Positions 55,857 to 64,000 of a stretch of 64,000 nt of DNA are shown one piece after another. Position 1 is the stretch's first letter. The number at the start of each line of letters is the position of its first letter. The notes beneath the pieces were generated by a model. The model had not been told where the DNA came from and searched no databases. It saw nothing but the letters and a program-made list of their open reading frames with translations. Both the position numbers and the translations under genes were made by a program. Location of the stretch: NCBI RefSeq assembly GCF_009363275.1, contig NZ_CP045324.1:2976001-3040000 (forward strand), in the 5' to 3' direction. This stretch comes from Marinobacter sp. THAF197a (GTDB taxonomy: Bacteria; Pseudomonadota; Gammaproteobacteria; Pseudomonadales; Oleiphilaceae).

Positions 55857-55864
55857 AAAAACAA
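55857..55864 (+). promoter_or_regulatory. AANAANAA motif in the indolepyruvate oxidoreductase leader
   Basis: AAAAACAA follows a small hairpin and lies 47 bases before the ATG at 55911. It matches the Hfq/Crc-type motif. Confidence 0.4.
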
Positions 55865-55910
55865 GACAAACCTACCGCCGCGATCCGGCCAGGTGGGAGA
55901 GGATTTCAAC

Positions 55911-58900
55911 ATGTCTGATCTTTTACGCTCCCCAAAGGGGCTGCGTCCCGTCAGCCTTGACGATGTCTGGGAAAAAGATGCCGGTTCGGTGTACATGAAC
56001 GGCAGCCAGGCCCTGGCGAGACTTCCCCTGCTCCAAGCCCAACTCGACCGCAAGAACAACCTGAACACCGCAGGCTTTATCTCTGGCTATCGCGGATCTC
56101 CCCTTGGCGGTTTTGACAAGGTTCTGTGGAAAGCCCGGGACCACCTCAAAGAAAACAACATCCATTTTTTACCCGGGGTGAATGAAGACCTTGGCGCTAC
56201 CGCTGTCTGGGGCAGCCAGCAGGTCAACATCTTTGAAGGTGCCCGTTACGACGGTGTGTTCGCGCTTTGGTATGGCAAAGGTCCTGGTGTGGACCGCACC
56301 GGTGATGTGTTCAAGCACGCTAACGCGGCGGGCACCTCCCGATTTGGTGGGGTACTGGCCGTCGCTGGCGACGACCATGCCTGCAAATCTTCCACCCTGC
56401 CCCATCAAAGTGATTATGCATTTCTGGATGCGGGTATGCCGGTGCTCAACCCCGCCGGCATTCAGGACATTCTGGATCTGGGCCTCTACGGCTGGGCCAT
56501 GTCGCGGTTTAGCGGCTGCTGGATTGGCTTCAAAGCCCTGGCCGAGAATATGGACTCGTCCATTTCTGCCAATCTGGACCTCAGCCGAATCAACCTCCGT
56601 ATCCCCACACAGTTTCCCATGCCGGAAGGTGGTCTGAACTCCCGTTGGCCAGACAAACCCATGTCGCAGGAAGAACGCCTGCACCGCCACAAGCTGGAAG
56701 CCGCCAAGGCCTTTTGTCGGGCGAACCGCCTTGACCGCACCGTGCTTTCGGTTGAGCAGCCCCGGTTGGGTATCGTCACCACTGGCAAGGCCTACCTGGA
56801 TGTTATCCAGGCGCTGGCCGACCTTGGCCTGGGTGATGAGGAACGTGAAGCCATCGGGCTGGCGGTTTACAAGGTCGCCATGCCCTGGCCTCTGGAACCC
56901 GAGGGCATTTTTGAGTTTGCCTCCGGCCTGGAGGAGATTCTGGTGGTCGAAGAAAAGCGAGGTTTGATCGAAGAACAGATCAAGACCCAGCTCTACACCT
57001 GGCAGGATGGCCGACGCCCCAATGTCATCGGCAAGCGGGATGACCAGGGTAACGACCTGCTACCGACCATCGCTGAACTGACACCGGCCATGGTGGCACG
57101 AGCCATCGCCTCCCGCCTGGATGGCCGTTATTGCAACGACAAACTGCAACAGCGCCTCGGTTTCCTGACCGAGAAGGAGAACAGTCTGGCGCAACCCCGG
57201 GAGCGCCTGGAACGCACTCCGCACTTCTGCTCTGGCTGCCCCCACAACACCTCTACCCAGGTACCGGAAGGCAGCCGGGCCCTCGGCGGCATTGGCTGTC
57301 ATTACATGGCGACCTGGATGGAACGAGGTACCGACACCTTCACCCAGATGGGTGGTGAAGGCGTCACCTGGCTTGGCCAGGCACCGTTTACCAACCAGAA
57401 ACACGTGTTCCAGAACCTGGGCGACGGCACCTACTTTCACTCAGGCGTACTGGCCATTCGCGCGGCCATCGCCTCCGGTGCCAACATCACCTACAAGATT
57501 CTCTACAACGACGCCGTGGCCATGACCGGCGGCCAGCCGGTGGATGGCACCCTGACGGTTCAGCAGATCAGCCACCAGCTTTACGGCGAAGGCGTTAGAC
57601 GCATTGCCGTGGTCAGTGACGATATCGACAAATACCCCTCGCGGGCCGATTTCGCGGACCGCACCACCTTCCATCACCGGGACGACTTGGACGCCCTGCA
57701 ACGGGAAATGCGTGAGATCGAAGGCTGTTCGGTGATCATCTACGACCAGACCTGCGCGGCCGAAAAGCGCCGGCGACGCAAGCGCGGCACCATGGAAGAC
57801 CCAAACCAGCGCGTGATGATTCACTCGGACGTGTGTGAAGGCTGCGGCGACTGCGGTATCCAGTCCAATTGCCTGTCGATTTTGCCTAAAGACACAGACG
57901 CCGGGCGCAAGCGCACGATTGATCAATCCTCCTGCAACAAGGACTTTTCCTGCGTGCGCGGTTTCTGCCCGAGCTTTGTCACCGTCAAAGGTGGCAAGCT
58001 GAAAAAGCCGGCCGGTGTCAGCGCAGACGTGGACTTCCCGGAGCTTCCGGAACCGACCCCCGTCACCGGCAACAATCCCTACGGCATTCTGCTGACCGGC
58101 GTCGGCGGCACCGGCGTGGTGACCGTCAGCGCCCTGCTGGGCATGGCGGCTCATCTTGAAGGCAAAGGCGTCTCCGTGCTGGACCAGGCCGGCCTGGCCC
58201 AGAAGTTCGGCGCGGTCGTCAGCCACATTCGCATCAGTGACCGGCAAGACAACATCCACGCGGTGCGCATTCCCGCCGGCGAGGCCGACCTGATGATCGC
58301 CTTTGATCTGATGGTCGCCGCCACCGACGACGCCCTGGCCAAGCTGGATAACCGATTCTCCCGGGCGGTGGTCAATACCGAGCAGGCCATGCCCGCCGCC
58401 TTTACCCGAGACCCGGACATCCAGTTCCCCGGGGAATCCATGGAGCAGACCGTCAAGGAGGCCTGCCGGCCGGATGGCAGCTGGTTCCTCAACGCGGGTG
58501 ACCTCGCCAAAGCCCTGATGGGTGACGGCATGGCGGTCAACCTGTTCACCGTCGGCTTTGCCTGGCAACAGGGGCTGCTTCCGCTCAGTGCCGCAGCCAT
58601 CGAGCGGGCCATTGAGCTTAACAACGTGGCGGTCGAGAAAAACAAACAGGCCTTTCTGTGGGGCCGCCGGGCTGCCCATGATCTGGACCGGGTGATGGCC
58701 CTGGCGTTCCCGAAACCCAAAGGCACGCCAGTGCAGGTGATGGAAACCACGGATCAACTGATCCAGCGCAACATGGAACACCTGAGCGATTACCAGAACA
58801 CCGCCCTGGCCAAGCGCTATGAAAGGCTGGTGCGCCAGGCGGAACACACCATCTCCCAGAAACTCGGCCGTGACCCGTTGCTGTTCCGAGCCATCGCCGA

Positions 58901-59414
58901 CAACTACGCCAAGGTACTGGCCTACAAAGACGAGTACGAAGTGGCGCGACTGTTCAGCAATGGCAGCCTGCGCAAGCAGCTGGAGGAGCAGTTCGAGGGC
59001 GACATTGAGCTGGAGTTCAATCTGGCACCGCCGCTGCTCAGCCGGAGCAAAAATGGCGAACGCCCTAAGAAACACACCTTTGGTCCCTGGATGGAAACCG
59101 TGTTCGCATGGCTGGCGAAAGCCCGAAGCCTGCGAGGCACACCCCTGGACCCCTTCGGATACACCGCGGACCGCCGCCTGGAGCGCAAGATCATCCGGGA
59201 GTACGAAACCGATGTGGCCTTCCTGCTCAAACACCTGAGCAAAGACCACGCCGATGCCGCACGAAACCTGGCCAGCCTGCCTGCGAAGATCCGCGGTTAC
59301 GGCCCGGTCAAAGAAGCGGCCTATCATGCCACCCGAAAAGAACGGGCGCAGTACCGGGCTGAACTGAACCCCGGTGAACGGGCACACCAACAAATCGCCA
59401 ACGCGGCGGTCTAA
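55911..59414 (+). CDS. Fused indolepyruvate:ferredoxin oxidoreductase
   Basis: A 1167-residue fusion that decarboxylates aryl- or branched 2-oxo acids to acyl-CoA with ferredoxin. It carries the alpha (N-terminal, FISGYRGSPLGGFDKVLW) and TPP domains (GDGTYFHSG at about residue 504, ILYNDAVAMTGGQPVDG). Cysteines for 4Fe-4S clusters are in FCSGCPHNTST and VCEGCGDCGIQSNC. The gamma domain is C-terminal (ILLTGVGGTGVVTVSALLGM, DQAGLAQKFGAVVSHIRIS). I chose ATG at 55911, preceded by GAGAGGA. The downstream dehydrogenase would supply 2-oxo acids. Confidence 0.93.
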   Translation: MSDLLRSPKGLRPVSLDDVWEKDAGSVYMNGSQALARLPLLQAQLDRKNNLNTAGFISGYRGSPLGGFDKVLWKARDHLKENNIHFLPGVNEDLGATAVWGSQQVNIFEGARYDGVFALWYGKGPGVDRTGDVFKHANAAGTSRFGGVLAVAGDDHACKSSTLPHQSDYAFLDAGMPVLNPAGIQDILDLGLYGWAMSRFSGCWIGFKALAENMDSSISANLDLSRINLRIPTQFPMPEGGLNSRWPDKPMSQEERLHRHKLEAAKAFCRANRLDRTVLSVEQPRLGIVTTGKAYLDVIQALADLGLGDEEREAIGLAVYKVAMPWPLEPEGIFEFASGLEEILVVEEKRGLIEEQIKTQLYTWQDGRRPNVIGKRDDQGNDLLPTIAELTPAMVARAIASRLDGRYCNDKLQQRLGFLTEKENSLAQPRERLERTPHFCSGCPHNTSTQVPEGSRALGGIGCHYMATWMERGTDTFTQMGGEGVTWLGQAPFTNQKHVFQNLGDGTYFHSGVLAIRAAIASGANITYKILYNDAVAMTGGQPVDGTLTVQQISHQLYGEGVRRIAVVSDDIDKYPSRADFADRTTFHHRDDLDALQREMREIEGCSVIIYDQTCAAEKRRRRKRGTMEDPNQRVMIHSDVCEGCGDCGIQSNCLSILPKDTDAGRKRTIDQSSCNKDFSCVRGFCPSFVTVKGGKLKKPAGVSADVDFPELPEPTPVTGNNPYGILLTGVGGTGVVTVSALLGMAAHLEGKGVSVLDQAGLAQKFGAVVSHIRISDRQDNIHAVRIPAGEADLMIAFDLMVAATDDALAKLDNRFSRAVVNTEQAMPAAFTRDPDIQFPGESMEQTVKEACRPDGSWFLNAGDLAKALMGDGMAVNLFTVGFAWQQGLLPLSAAAIERAIELNNVAVEKNKQAFLWGRRAAHDLDRVMALAFPKPKGTPVQVMETTDQLIQRNMEHLSDYQNTALAKRYERLVRQAEHTISQKLGRDPLLFRAIADNYAKVLAYKDEYEVARLFSNGSLRKQLEEQFEGDIELEFNLAPPLLSRSKNGERPKKHTFGPWMETVFAWLAKARSLRGTPLDPFGYTADRRLERKIIREYETDVAFLLKHLSKDHADAARNLASLPAKIRGYGPVKEAAYHATRKERAQYRAELNPGERAHQQIANAAV

Positions 59415-59422
59415 AACAAAAA
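59415..59422 (+). promoter_or_regulatory. AANAANAA motif after the oxidoreductase stop
   Basis: AACAAAAA directly follows the stop of the indolepyruvate oxidoreductase and lies 58 bases before the leucine-type dehydrogenase ATG. It matches the Hfq/Crc-type motif. Confidence 0.35.
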
Positions 59423-59479
59423 CAGCCGCCGCAGGCCCCACAAGGGTAGCGGCCGGCCACGGAACAGAGGTGAAACGCC

Positions 59480-60580
59480 ATGAACGTATTCAGCCATCCG
59501 GAGTTCGATCACCACGAACACCTGTCTTTTGTCTGCGACGCCGAAACCGGCCTGAAGGGCATCATTGCCATCCACAATACGTCACGGGGTGCAGCACTCG
59601 GCGGTTGCCGAATGTTCCCCTACGCCAGCGATGAGGAAGCGTTGAGGGATGTGTTGCGACTGTCCCGGGGGATGACCTATAAATCTGCCCTGGCCAATCT
59701 CGACCTGGGTGGCGGCAAGTCAGTCATCATCGGCGACCCGCGTAAGCACAAGACCGAAGCCTTGCTCGAGGCCATGGGCAGGCACCTGGAAAGCCTCGGC
59801 GGCCAGTACATTGCCGCTGAAGATTCCGGCACCAGCGTGCCAGACCTGAAAGTGATGGGCCGCCATACCCGGCACGTGGCCGGCGTCACCACCCGCACCG
59901 GGTTTGATGGCCAGCCCAGCACAGGAGACCCTTCGCCGGTAACCGCCTACGGCACCTTTATTGGCCTGAAAGCGGCTGTAAAACACAAGCTCGGCACGGA
60001 TAACCTGACCGGACTGAAGGTGGCTATCCAGGGCATCGGCAATGTTGGCTACCGCCTGGCCCGCTATCTGAAAGAGGCCGGTGCAGAGCTGTGGGTGACA
60101 GACATTCACGCCGACAACCTCCAGCGCGCAGTGGACGAGTTTGATGCAACGCCCGTTGGCTCCGATGACATCCTGAGCCTGCCGGTGGACGTTGTAGCCC
60201 CCTGCGCCATGGGCGCTGTCCTGAATGACCAGAGTATTCCGGCCATCCGGGCGGCCATCGTTGCCGGCGCCGCCAACAATCTCCTGGACCGCCCCGAACA
60301 TGATGCGGCCCTGAAACACCGGGGCATCCTCTACGCTCCGGATTTTGCCATCAACGCCGGCGGTATCATCGATGTGTTCTACGAGCGCACCGGAGGCTCA
60401 CCCGAGCAAATCCGCGCCCACGTGGACACCATTGGTGACACCCTGGCCGAAATATTCCAGCGCTCTGATCGCACCGGGCTCCCCACCGGTGAGATCGCCA
60501 ATGAACTTGCAGAAGAGCGCTTCAGAAAGCACGCCGCGGGTGCTGGGCTGGCGCCCAGGCGGCTGGCTTGCGCCGGGTGA
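59480..60580 (+). CDS. Leucine/phenylalanine/valine dehydrogenase
   Basis: A 366-residue NAD-dependent amino-acid dehydrogenase of the Glu/Leu/Phe/Val family. The substrate segment [14 protein letters not shown] with catalytic Lys, [17 protein letters not shown], and the NAD loop [13 protein letters not shown] are seen. Size and order match leucine dehydrogenases. It makes 2-oxo acids from branched or aromatic amino acids and feeds the upstream oxidoreductase. ATG at 59480 follows AGAGGTG. Confidence 0.93.
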   Translation: MNVFSHPEFDHHEHLSFVCDAETGLKGIIAIHNTSRGAALGGCRMFPYASDEEALRDVLRLSRGMTYKSALANLDLGGGKSVIIGDPRKHKTEALLEAMGRHLESLGGQYIAAEDSGTSVPDLKVMGRHTRHVAGVTTRTGFDGQPSTGDPSPVTAYGTFIGLKAAVKHKLGTDNLTGLKVAIQGIGNVGYRLARYLKEAGAELWVTDIHADNLQRAVDEFDATPVGSDDILSLPVDVVAPCAMGAVLNDQSIPAIRAAIVAGAANNLLDRPEHDAALKHRGILYAPDFAINAGGIIDVFYERTGGSPEQIRAHVDTIGDTLAEIFQRSDRTGLPTGEIANELAEERFRKHAAGAGLAPRRLACAG

Positions 60581-60602
60581 CCTGACACCGGTGCTTCCCC
60601 TT

Positions 60603-60633
60603 GGGGGCCGCAGGGTTCTGCGGCTCCCCTTTT
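60603..60633 (+). terminator. Terminator after the leucine-type dehydrogenase
   Basis: GGGGGCCGCAG and CTGCGGCTCCCC arms flank a short loop and are followed by TTTT. It separates the symporter from the two genes before it. Confidence 0.75.
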
Positions 60634-60642
60634 AACCCCTGA

Positions 60643-60653
60643 AACAAAAACAA
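60643..60653 (+). promoter_or_regulatory. AANAANAA motifs before the NSS symporter
   Basis: AACAAAAACAA carries two overlapping copies of AANAANAA, ending 7 bases before the GGGAG ribosome binding site (ATG at 60672). It lies right behind a terminator, so the transcript would start within or after the hairpin, or read through it. Confidence 0.45.
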
Positions 60654-60671
60654 CACCTTCGGGAGATCACT

Positions 60672-62084
60672 ATGTCTGTCACTTCATCCGGCTCCGCCAC
60701 CTATTCGGATGCCCTTGAGGGCTCCAATGCGAAACGAGGGCTATGGTCCTCACGGTTCGCGTTTATTCTGGCTGCCACCGGCTCCGCCGTCGGGCTTGGC
60801 AATATCTGGAAATTCCCCTACGTTACCGGCGAAAACGGTGGCGGCGCCTTTGTGCTGGTGTACCTGCTGTGCATCGCCGTTGTCGGCATTCCCATCATGA
60901 TGGCCGAGGTCATGATCGGCCGCCGGGGTGGTCGCAGCCCGGTCAACAGCATCCGACTGATTACCGAACGGGACAGACTCAAACCGGCCTGGAAACTGGT
61001 GGGCGCTATCGGCGTTCTTGCTGGTTTTTTAATACTGTCGTTCTACTCGGTGATTGGTGGTTGGGCAATATCCTACGTGGGTACAACTGCCAGCGGGCAG
61101 CTGGCCGGGCAATCCGCCGAAGCTGTAGGAGCCATTTTCTCCGGCTTGCTAAGCAATCCGTCCACCCTGCTGCTTTGGCACACGGTGTTTATGGCCCTGG
61201 TGATGGTGGTCGTCGCCCGGGGCGTCCGCTCCGGCCTTGAGCGGGCCGTCAGTATCCTGATGCCAGCGCTGTTCGTATTGTTGCTGCTGGTGGTCGGCTA
61301 CGCCATGACCACCAGCCACTTCGGCCAGGCCGCGGCCTTCCTGTTCCAGCCGGACTTCTCCAAGCTGACCACCTCCGGCGTGCTGGTCGCCCTTGGCCAC
61401 GCGTTCTTTACCCTGAGCCTGGGTATGGCGGTAATGATGGCCTACGGCTCTTATCTGCCGAAAAAGATCTCCATCGCCAAAACCTCCATCACCGTCTCCG
61501 TGATCGACACCGGCGTAGCGCTACTGGCTGGTCTGGCAATCTTCCCCATTGTGTTCGCCAACGGCCTGGAGCCGGGCGCCGGCCCTGGCCTGATCTTCCA
61601 GACACTGCCCCTGGCCTTCGGGCAGATGCCCATGGGCACCCTGTTTGGCACGCTGTTCTTCGTGTTACTGATCTTTGCCGCCTGGACCTCCGGCATCTCC
61701 CTGCTGGAGCCCATCGTGGAATGGCTGGAAGAGCAGAAAGGCATGAACCGGACCATCAGCACCATCGCCGCAGGTGGCGTGTGCTGGGCCCTGGGCATTG
61801 CCTCCGTGCTGTCACTGAACCTGTGGGCGGACGTTGCCCCGCTGGGCTTCATTCCCATGCTGGAGGGCAAAACCATCTTCGACCTGCTCGACTTCTTCAC
61901 CGCCAACATCCTGTTGCCGCTGGGTGGCCTGCTGGTCGCACTGTTTGCCGGCTGGGTGATGTCCCGCCAGGCCATGGAGAACGAACTGTCGTTGTCACCG
62001 ACCATGTTCAACCTGTGGTTTATCACCGTGCGGTTTGTTACCCCGGTGGCCGTTGCCATTGTGTTTATCTACAACCTGATGTAA
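60672..62084 (+). CDS. Neurotransmitter:sodium symporter (NSS/SNF) family transporter
   Basis: A 470-residue Na+-coupled amino-acid symporter with about twelve helices. The helix-1 substrate and Na+ site reads AATGSAVGLGNIWKFPYVTG, and helix 6 has FFTLSLGMAVMMAYGSYLPK. The layout matches the SNF/LeuT family used for uptake of hydrophobic or aromatic amino acids. It lies behind the dehydrogenase and its terminator. ATG at 60672 has GGGAG before it. Confidence 0.94.
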   Translation: MSVTSSGSATYSDALEGSNAKRGLWSSRFAFILAATGSAVGLGNIWKFPYVTGENGGGAFVLVYLLCIAVVGIPIMMAEVMIGRRGGRSPVNSIRLITERDRLKPAWKLVGAIGVLAGFLILSFYSVIGGWAISYVGTTASGQLAGQSAEAVGAIFSGLLSNPSTLLLWHTVFMALVMVVVARGVRSGLERAVSILMPALFVLLLLVVGYAMTTSHFGQAAAFLFQPDFSKLTTSGVLVALGHAFFTLSLGMAVMMAYGSYLPKKISIAKTSITVSVIDTGVALLAGLAIFPIVFANGLEPGAGPGLIFQTLPLAFGQMPMGTLFGTLFFVLLIFAAWTSGISLLEPIVEWLEEQKGMNRTISTIAAGGVCWALGIASVLSLNLWADVAPLGFIPMLEGKTIFDLLDFFTANILLPLGGLLVALFAGWVMSRQAMENELSLSPTMFNLWFITVRFVTPVAVAIVFIYNLM

Positions 62085-62092
62085 CCCCGATC

Positions 62093-62116
62093 GCCCGGGC
62101 AGCGCGCTGCCCGGGC
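62093..62116. repeat. Perfect 24-base palindrome GCCCGGGC..GCCCGGGC
   Basis: GCCCGGGCAGCG and its exact complement CGCTGCCCGGGC meet without a loop, 9 bases after the symporter stop. There is no T-tract. It could act as a hairpin that stabilises the 3' end of the mRNA, or bind a dimeric protein. Confidence 0.7.
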
Positions 62117-62244
62117 ACCCCCTCCCTGCCTATTCTGGGCACCAACATACCAATTGATAAACATCTGTCCCTTTCTGACCGGACTTTTACGGCTCTTGGC
62201 GCGTAATGTGTGATTGTAAGACAAACACAATCGAGGCAGTCGCT

Positions 62245-63072
62245 ATGTCAGCAGTCACAGCATCTTTTCCGGTACGCCGTCAGGACTTTGGTTTTGAGGA
62301 TGTACCGCGGCACTGGGTCGACAGTGACCCGTTCATGACCCACCTGTTCAACGCCCTCTCCGCACTGTTCCCAGACGGTGAGCGCTTCTTCGTGGACAGT
62401 GTTCGGGCAGTCCGTGACCAGATCAACGACCCTCAGTTACAGAAAGACATCAGCGCCTTTATCGGTCAGGAGGCCATGCACGCGAAGGAGCATGGTCACT
62501 TCAACGAGGGTGCCATCAATCAGGGTTTCGATATCAAGAAACTGGAAGGCTGGACCCGCGGTTTCCTGTCCGCCAAGAACCTGCCCCTGCTCAACAACAA
62601 ACGGGCGCACCTGGCCGCTACAGTTGCCCTTGAGCACTTCACCGGCATCCTCTCGGCGCAGCTGCTCAAGCGCGAAGACCTGGTGAATGCCATCGACCCG
62701 TCCATGCGCACCCTGTGGGCCTGGCACTGTATCGAAGAAAACGAGCACAAGGCTGTGGCCTTCGACACCTACGAAAAACTCTACGATAAGACCGTAGTGG
62801 ACTACGCCATCCGCATGGGTGTCATGGCATTGATCACCACGCTGATCATGGTAGCGATCCACTCGTTCATCATTGAGCTGATGCGCGAAGACAAGCAGTT
62901 ACTGAACCTGAAGTCCTGGGCCAAAGGCCTGAACCGGGTTTGGGGCCGCAAGGGCATGTTCACCGCGATCATTCCGGAATACCTGGATTACTTCAAACCA
63001 GACTTCCACCCGTGGCAGCACGACACCGAATTCCTGCTGCACAAGTGGCGCAAGCAGCTGAACTTCGCCTGA
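62245..63072 (+). CDS. PF10118-family metal-dependent hydrolase-like protein
   Basis: A 275-residue protein of the PF10118 family, which has a ferritin-like helical bundle and is called a predicted metal-dependent hydrolase. Conserved segments are FPDGERFFVDSVRAVRDQI, FIGQEAMHAKEHGHFN, VALEHFTGILSAQLL and WHCIEENEHKAVAFDTYE. The repeated Glu/His pairs (EAMHxxEH, EH, EENEHK) are the likely di-metal ligands. A C-terminal hydrophobic stretch (MGVMALITTLIMVAIHSFII) suggests membrane association. ATG at 62245 follows GAGGCAG. Function is unknown. Confidence 0.88.
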   Translation: MSAVTASFPVRRQDFGFEDVPRHWVDSDPFMTHLFNALSALFPDGERFFVDSVRAVRDQINDPQLQKDISAFIGQEAMHAKEHGHFNEGAINQGFDIKKLEGWTRGFLSAKNLPLLNNKRAHLAATVALEHFTGILSAQLLKREDLVNAIDPSMRTLWAWHCIEENEHKAVAFDTYEKLYDKTVVDYAIRMGVMALITTLIMVAIHSFIIELMREDKQLLNLKSWAKGLNRVWGRKGMFTAIIPEYLDYFKPDFHPWQHDTEFLLHKWRKQLNFA

Positions 63073-63094
63073 TGCCAGCGCCTGCTCGCCGGGC

Positions 63095-63826
63095 TCAGTC
63101 CGGCTTGCGGGCCACGTAGACGGTGTTAAACGATTCGCGGTTCTGGAAGGGGTTGTAGAAGCTGACGACGTGGCAGGCTACGTCGGTAAACACTTCCCGC
63201 AGAGTCGCCATGAATTCATCGTCCTCACCTTCGTTGGACCACATGGCAAACACGCCTCTGGGCTTGAGTTGCCGGGCCATGAGGCGGAGGTTGTTGGTGG
63301 TGTAGAAGCTGGCACTGGAATCGTGCAGCAGCGCTCTGGGCGAGTGGTCGATGTCGAGCAGGATGGCGTCGAACTGTTTGCCCGGTGCTTCCGGGTCAAA
63401 GCCGCCGGTTTCGGGGTCGGCGATGGCGAGGTCGAAGAAGCTGCCGTGTATGTAGCGGTTTCGTGGATCGGCGTTGAGGTCTTTGCCGAGGGGCACTTTT
63501 TCTTGCTGGTGCCAGCCGATGACGGGTTTCAGGTATTCGACCACGAGCAGTTCGCTGACGCGTTCATGTTTGAGAGCGGCCACGGCGGTGTAGCCAAGGC
63601 CGAGTCCGCCCACAACGACGCTGAGGTTGTCGCCTTCGGTTTCACCCAGGCCGATGTCTGAGAGGGCCACTTCGGCGTCGACAAACATGCTGGACATGAG
63701 GAATTCTTCGCCCAGTTTCACTTCGTAGATATCCCGGTCACCCAGTGCCGGAATCCTGCGGCGGCGCAGCATGATTTCCCCTATCACCGAGGGCTGGCTG
63801 TCAATTTGTTCGAAAAGCAGTCCCAC
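63095..63826 (-). CDS. Spermidine-synthase-like SAM-dependent protein
   Basis: A 243-residue class I methyltransferase-fold protein of the polyamine synthase-like type. The SAM loop is VVVGGLGLGYTAVAAL, followed by LVVEYLKPVIGWHQ and FDAILLDIDHSPRALLHDSSA. The acidic pair DxD in LLDIDHSP differs from the aminopropyl-transfer site of SpeE, so the substrate is probably not putrescine. The start is GTG at 63826 with GGGAG before it. Confidence 0.82.
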   Translation of the reverse strand: MGLLFEQIDSQPSVIGEIMLRRRRIPALGDRDIYEVKLGEEFLMSSMFVDAEVALSDIGLGETEGDNLSVVVGGLGLGYTAVAALKHERVSELLVVEYLKPVIGWHQQEKVPLGKDLNADPRNRYIHGSFFDLAIADPETGGFDPEAPGKQFDAILLDIDHSPRALLHDSSASFYTTNNLRLMARQLKPRGVFAMWSNEGEDDEFMATLREVFTDVACHVVSFYNPFQNRESFNTVYVARKPD

Positions 63827-63872
63827 AAGTTTACTCCCTTCAGGTGCTCAGTACCGCGGCTTTGGCGTTAAC

Positions 63873-63981
63873 GCCAGCGGGGTAGGGCTTTCCAAAACAC
63901 GCTCCTTCGGCACATCCATGTGGCGCTTGGGCTCCGCCATCCATGGCTCCGCACAGTTTTGGAAAGCCCTACCCCGCTGGC
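63873..63981. repeat. Hairpin repeat G (AAAAC subtype)
   Basis: Perfect 26-base arms at 63873-63898 and 63956-63981, with tips CTTTCCAAAAC, enclose a 57-base centre that is the reverse complement of the centre of copy A with one base changed (CATGG for CAGGG). The copies are 58 kb apart and in opposite orientation. It lies upstream of the minus-strand methyltransferase-like gene; the gene on its other side is outside the window. Confidence 0.93.
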
Positions 63982-64000
63982 TCCTCAAACTACTCAGCTG

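Larger units (their letters stand above)
55608..55910. other. Gene-free divergent region with long leader before the indolepyruvate oxidoreductase
   Basis: About 300 bases, AT-rich for the first half (TTTGCTCAATTAGTTATATG) and GC-rich later. No gene is seen. The last part looks like a structured leader: ATCCGGC and GCCGGGAT can pair around CAAAA (55834-55852), followed by an A-rich run before the start. Confidence 0.5.

Noticed and set aside
57441..59441. A 666-codon open frame on the minus strand, opposite the indolepyruvate oxidoreductase
   Set aside because: It is the antisense shadow of a strongly supported gene with clear domains; its translation has no recognisable motif and reflects GC-rich third positions.

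Overview
The window looks like a chromosomal segment of a marine, hydrocarbon-using gammaproteobacterium, most like Marinobacter. This is inferred from gene content: an AlkB alkane hydroxylase, a seven-gene Mrp Na+/H+ antiporter, an NSS-type Na+ symporter, a divergent serA and D-2-hydroxyglutarate dehydrogenase pair, and fatty-acid genes. GC is fairly high and even, coding density is high, and I see no tRNA, rRNA, IS element, prophage or CRISPR array.

Layout. 0-5.9 kb: an MDR oxidoreductase cut by the left edge, a membrane-anchored BLUF photoreceptor, a TRIC-type channel, an NCS2 purine permease with apt, a FAH-family hydrolase and an ABC1 kinase. 6-9.7 kb: a sirtuin gene broken by one nonsense codon, then D-2-hydroxyglutarate dehydrogenase divergent from serA. 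9.8-13.1 kb: a small coiled-coil protein, an OmpA-like lipoprotein, two alpha/beta hydrolases and a GIY-YIG protein. 13.1-17.5 kb: an exporter, an NtrC-type two-component system, and a divergent DUF4168 gene behind a sigma-54-like promoter. 17.6-25.1 kb: an orphan TRAP binding protein, an rlmJ / NTPase-like protein / MscS operon, an MFS transporter and an unusual chemoreceptor. 25.3-27.9 kb: PhoX phosphatase and an acidic lipoprotein. 28-36.7 kb: a lipid and alkane block of alkB, a crotonase, an acyl-CoA dehydrogenase, a GlxA/AraC regulator and fadH. 36.9-44.4 kb: mrpABCDEFG followed in the same direction by an AlkK-like acyl-CoA ligase. 44.5-50.1 kb: dadA, a YciH/SUI1 factor, a DUF4136 lipoprotein, YigZ, and a CpxAR-like system facing a Spy/CpxP-like gene. 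50.2-54.5 kb: an N-acyltransferase, unknown and DUF3750 proteins, and an EF-hand-like protein. 54.6-62.1 kb: an amino-acid block of AzlCD exporter, fused indolepyruvate:ferredoxin oxidoreductase, leucine-type dehydrogenase and NSS symporter. 62.2-64 kb: a PF10118 protein and a spermidine-synthase-like methyltransferase.

The most unusual signal is a family of seven intergenic hairpins of about 90-115 bp (about 6.0, 29.8, 30.8, 31.0, 33.1, 53.1 and 63.9 kb). They share a TTCC core and, within each subtype, a related centre. Their outer arms differ in sequence from copy to copy yet stay fully or almost fully complementary. Four copies flank every gene boundary of the alkB / crotonase / acyl-CoA dehydrogenase / glxA block. 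A second signal is an A-rich AANAANAA motif, of the kind bound by Hfq/Crc in Pseudomonas, in the leaders of five catabolic genes: alkB, the acyl-CoA ligase, the indolepyruvate oxidoreductase, the leucine-type dehydrogenase and the Na+ symporter. Two regulatory circuits can be read from local sites: the sigma-54 system at 14-17.5 kb and the Cpx-like system at 47.6-50.1 kb.
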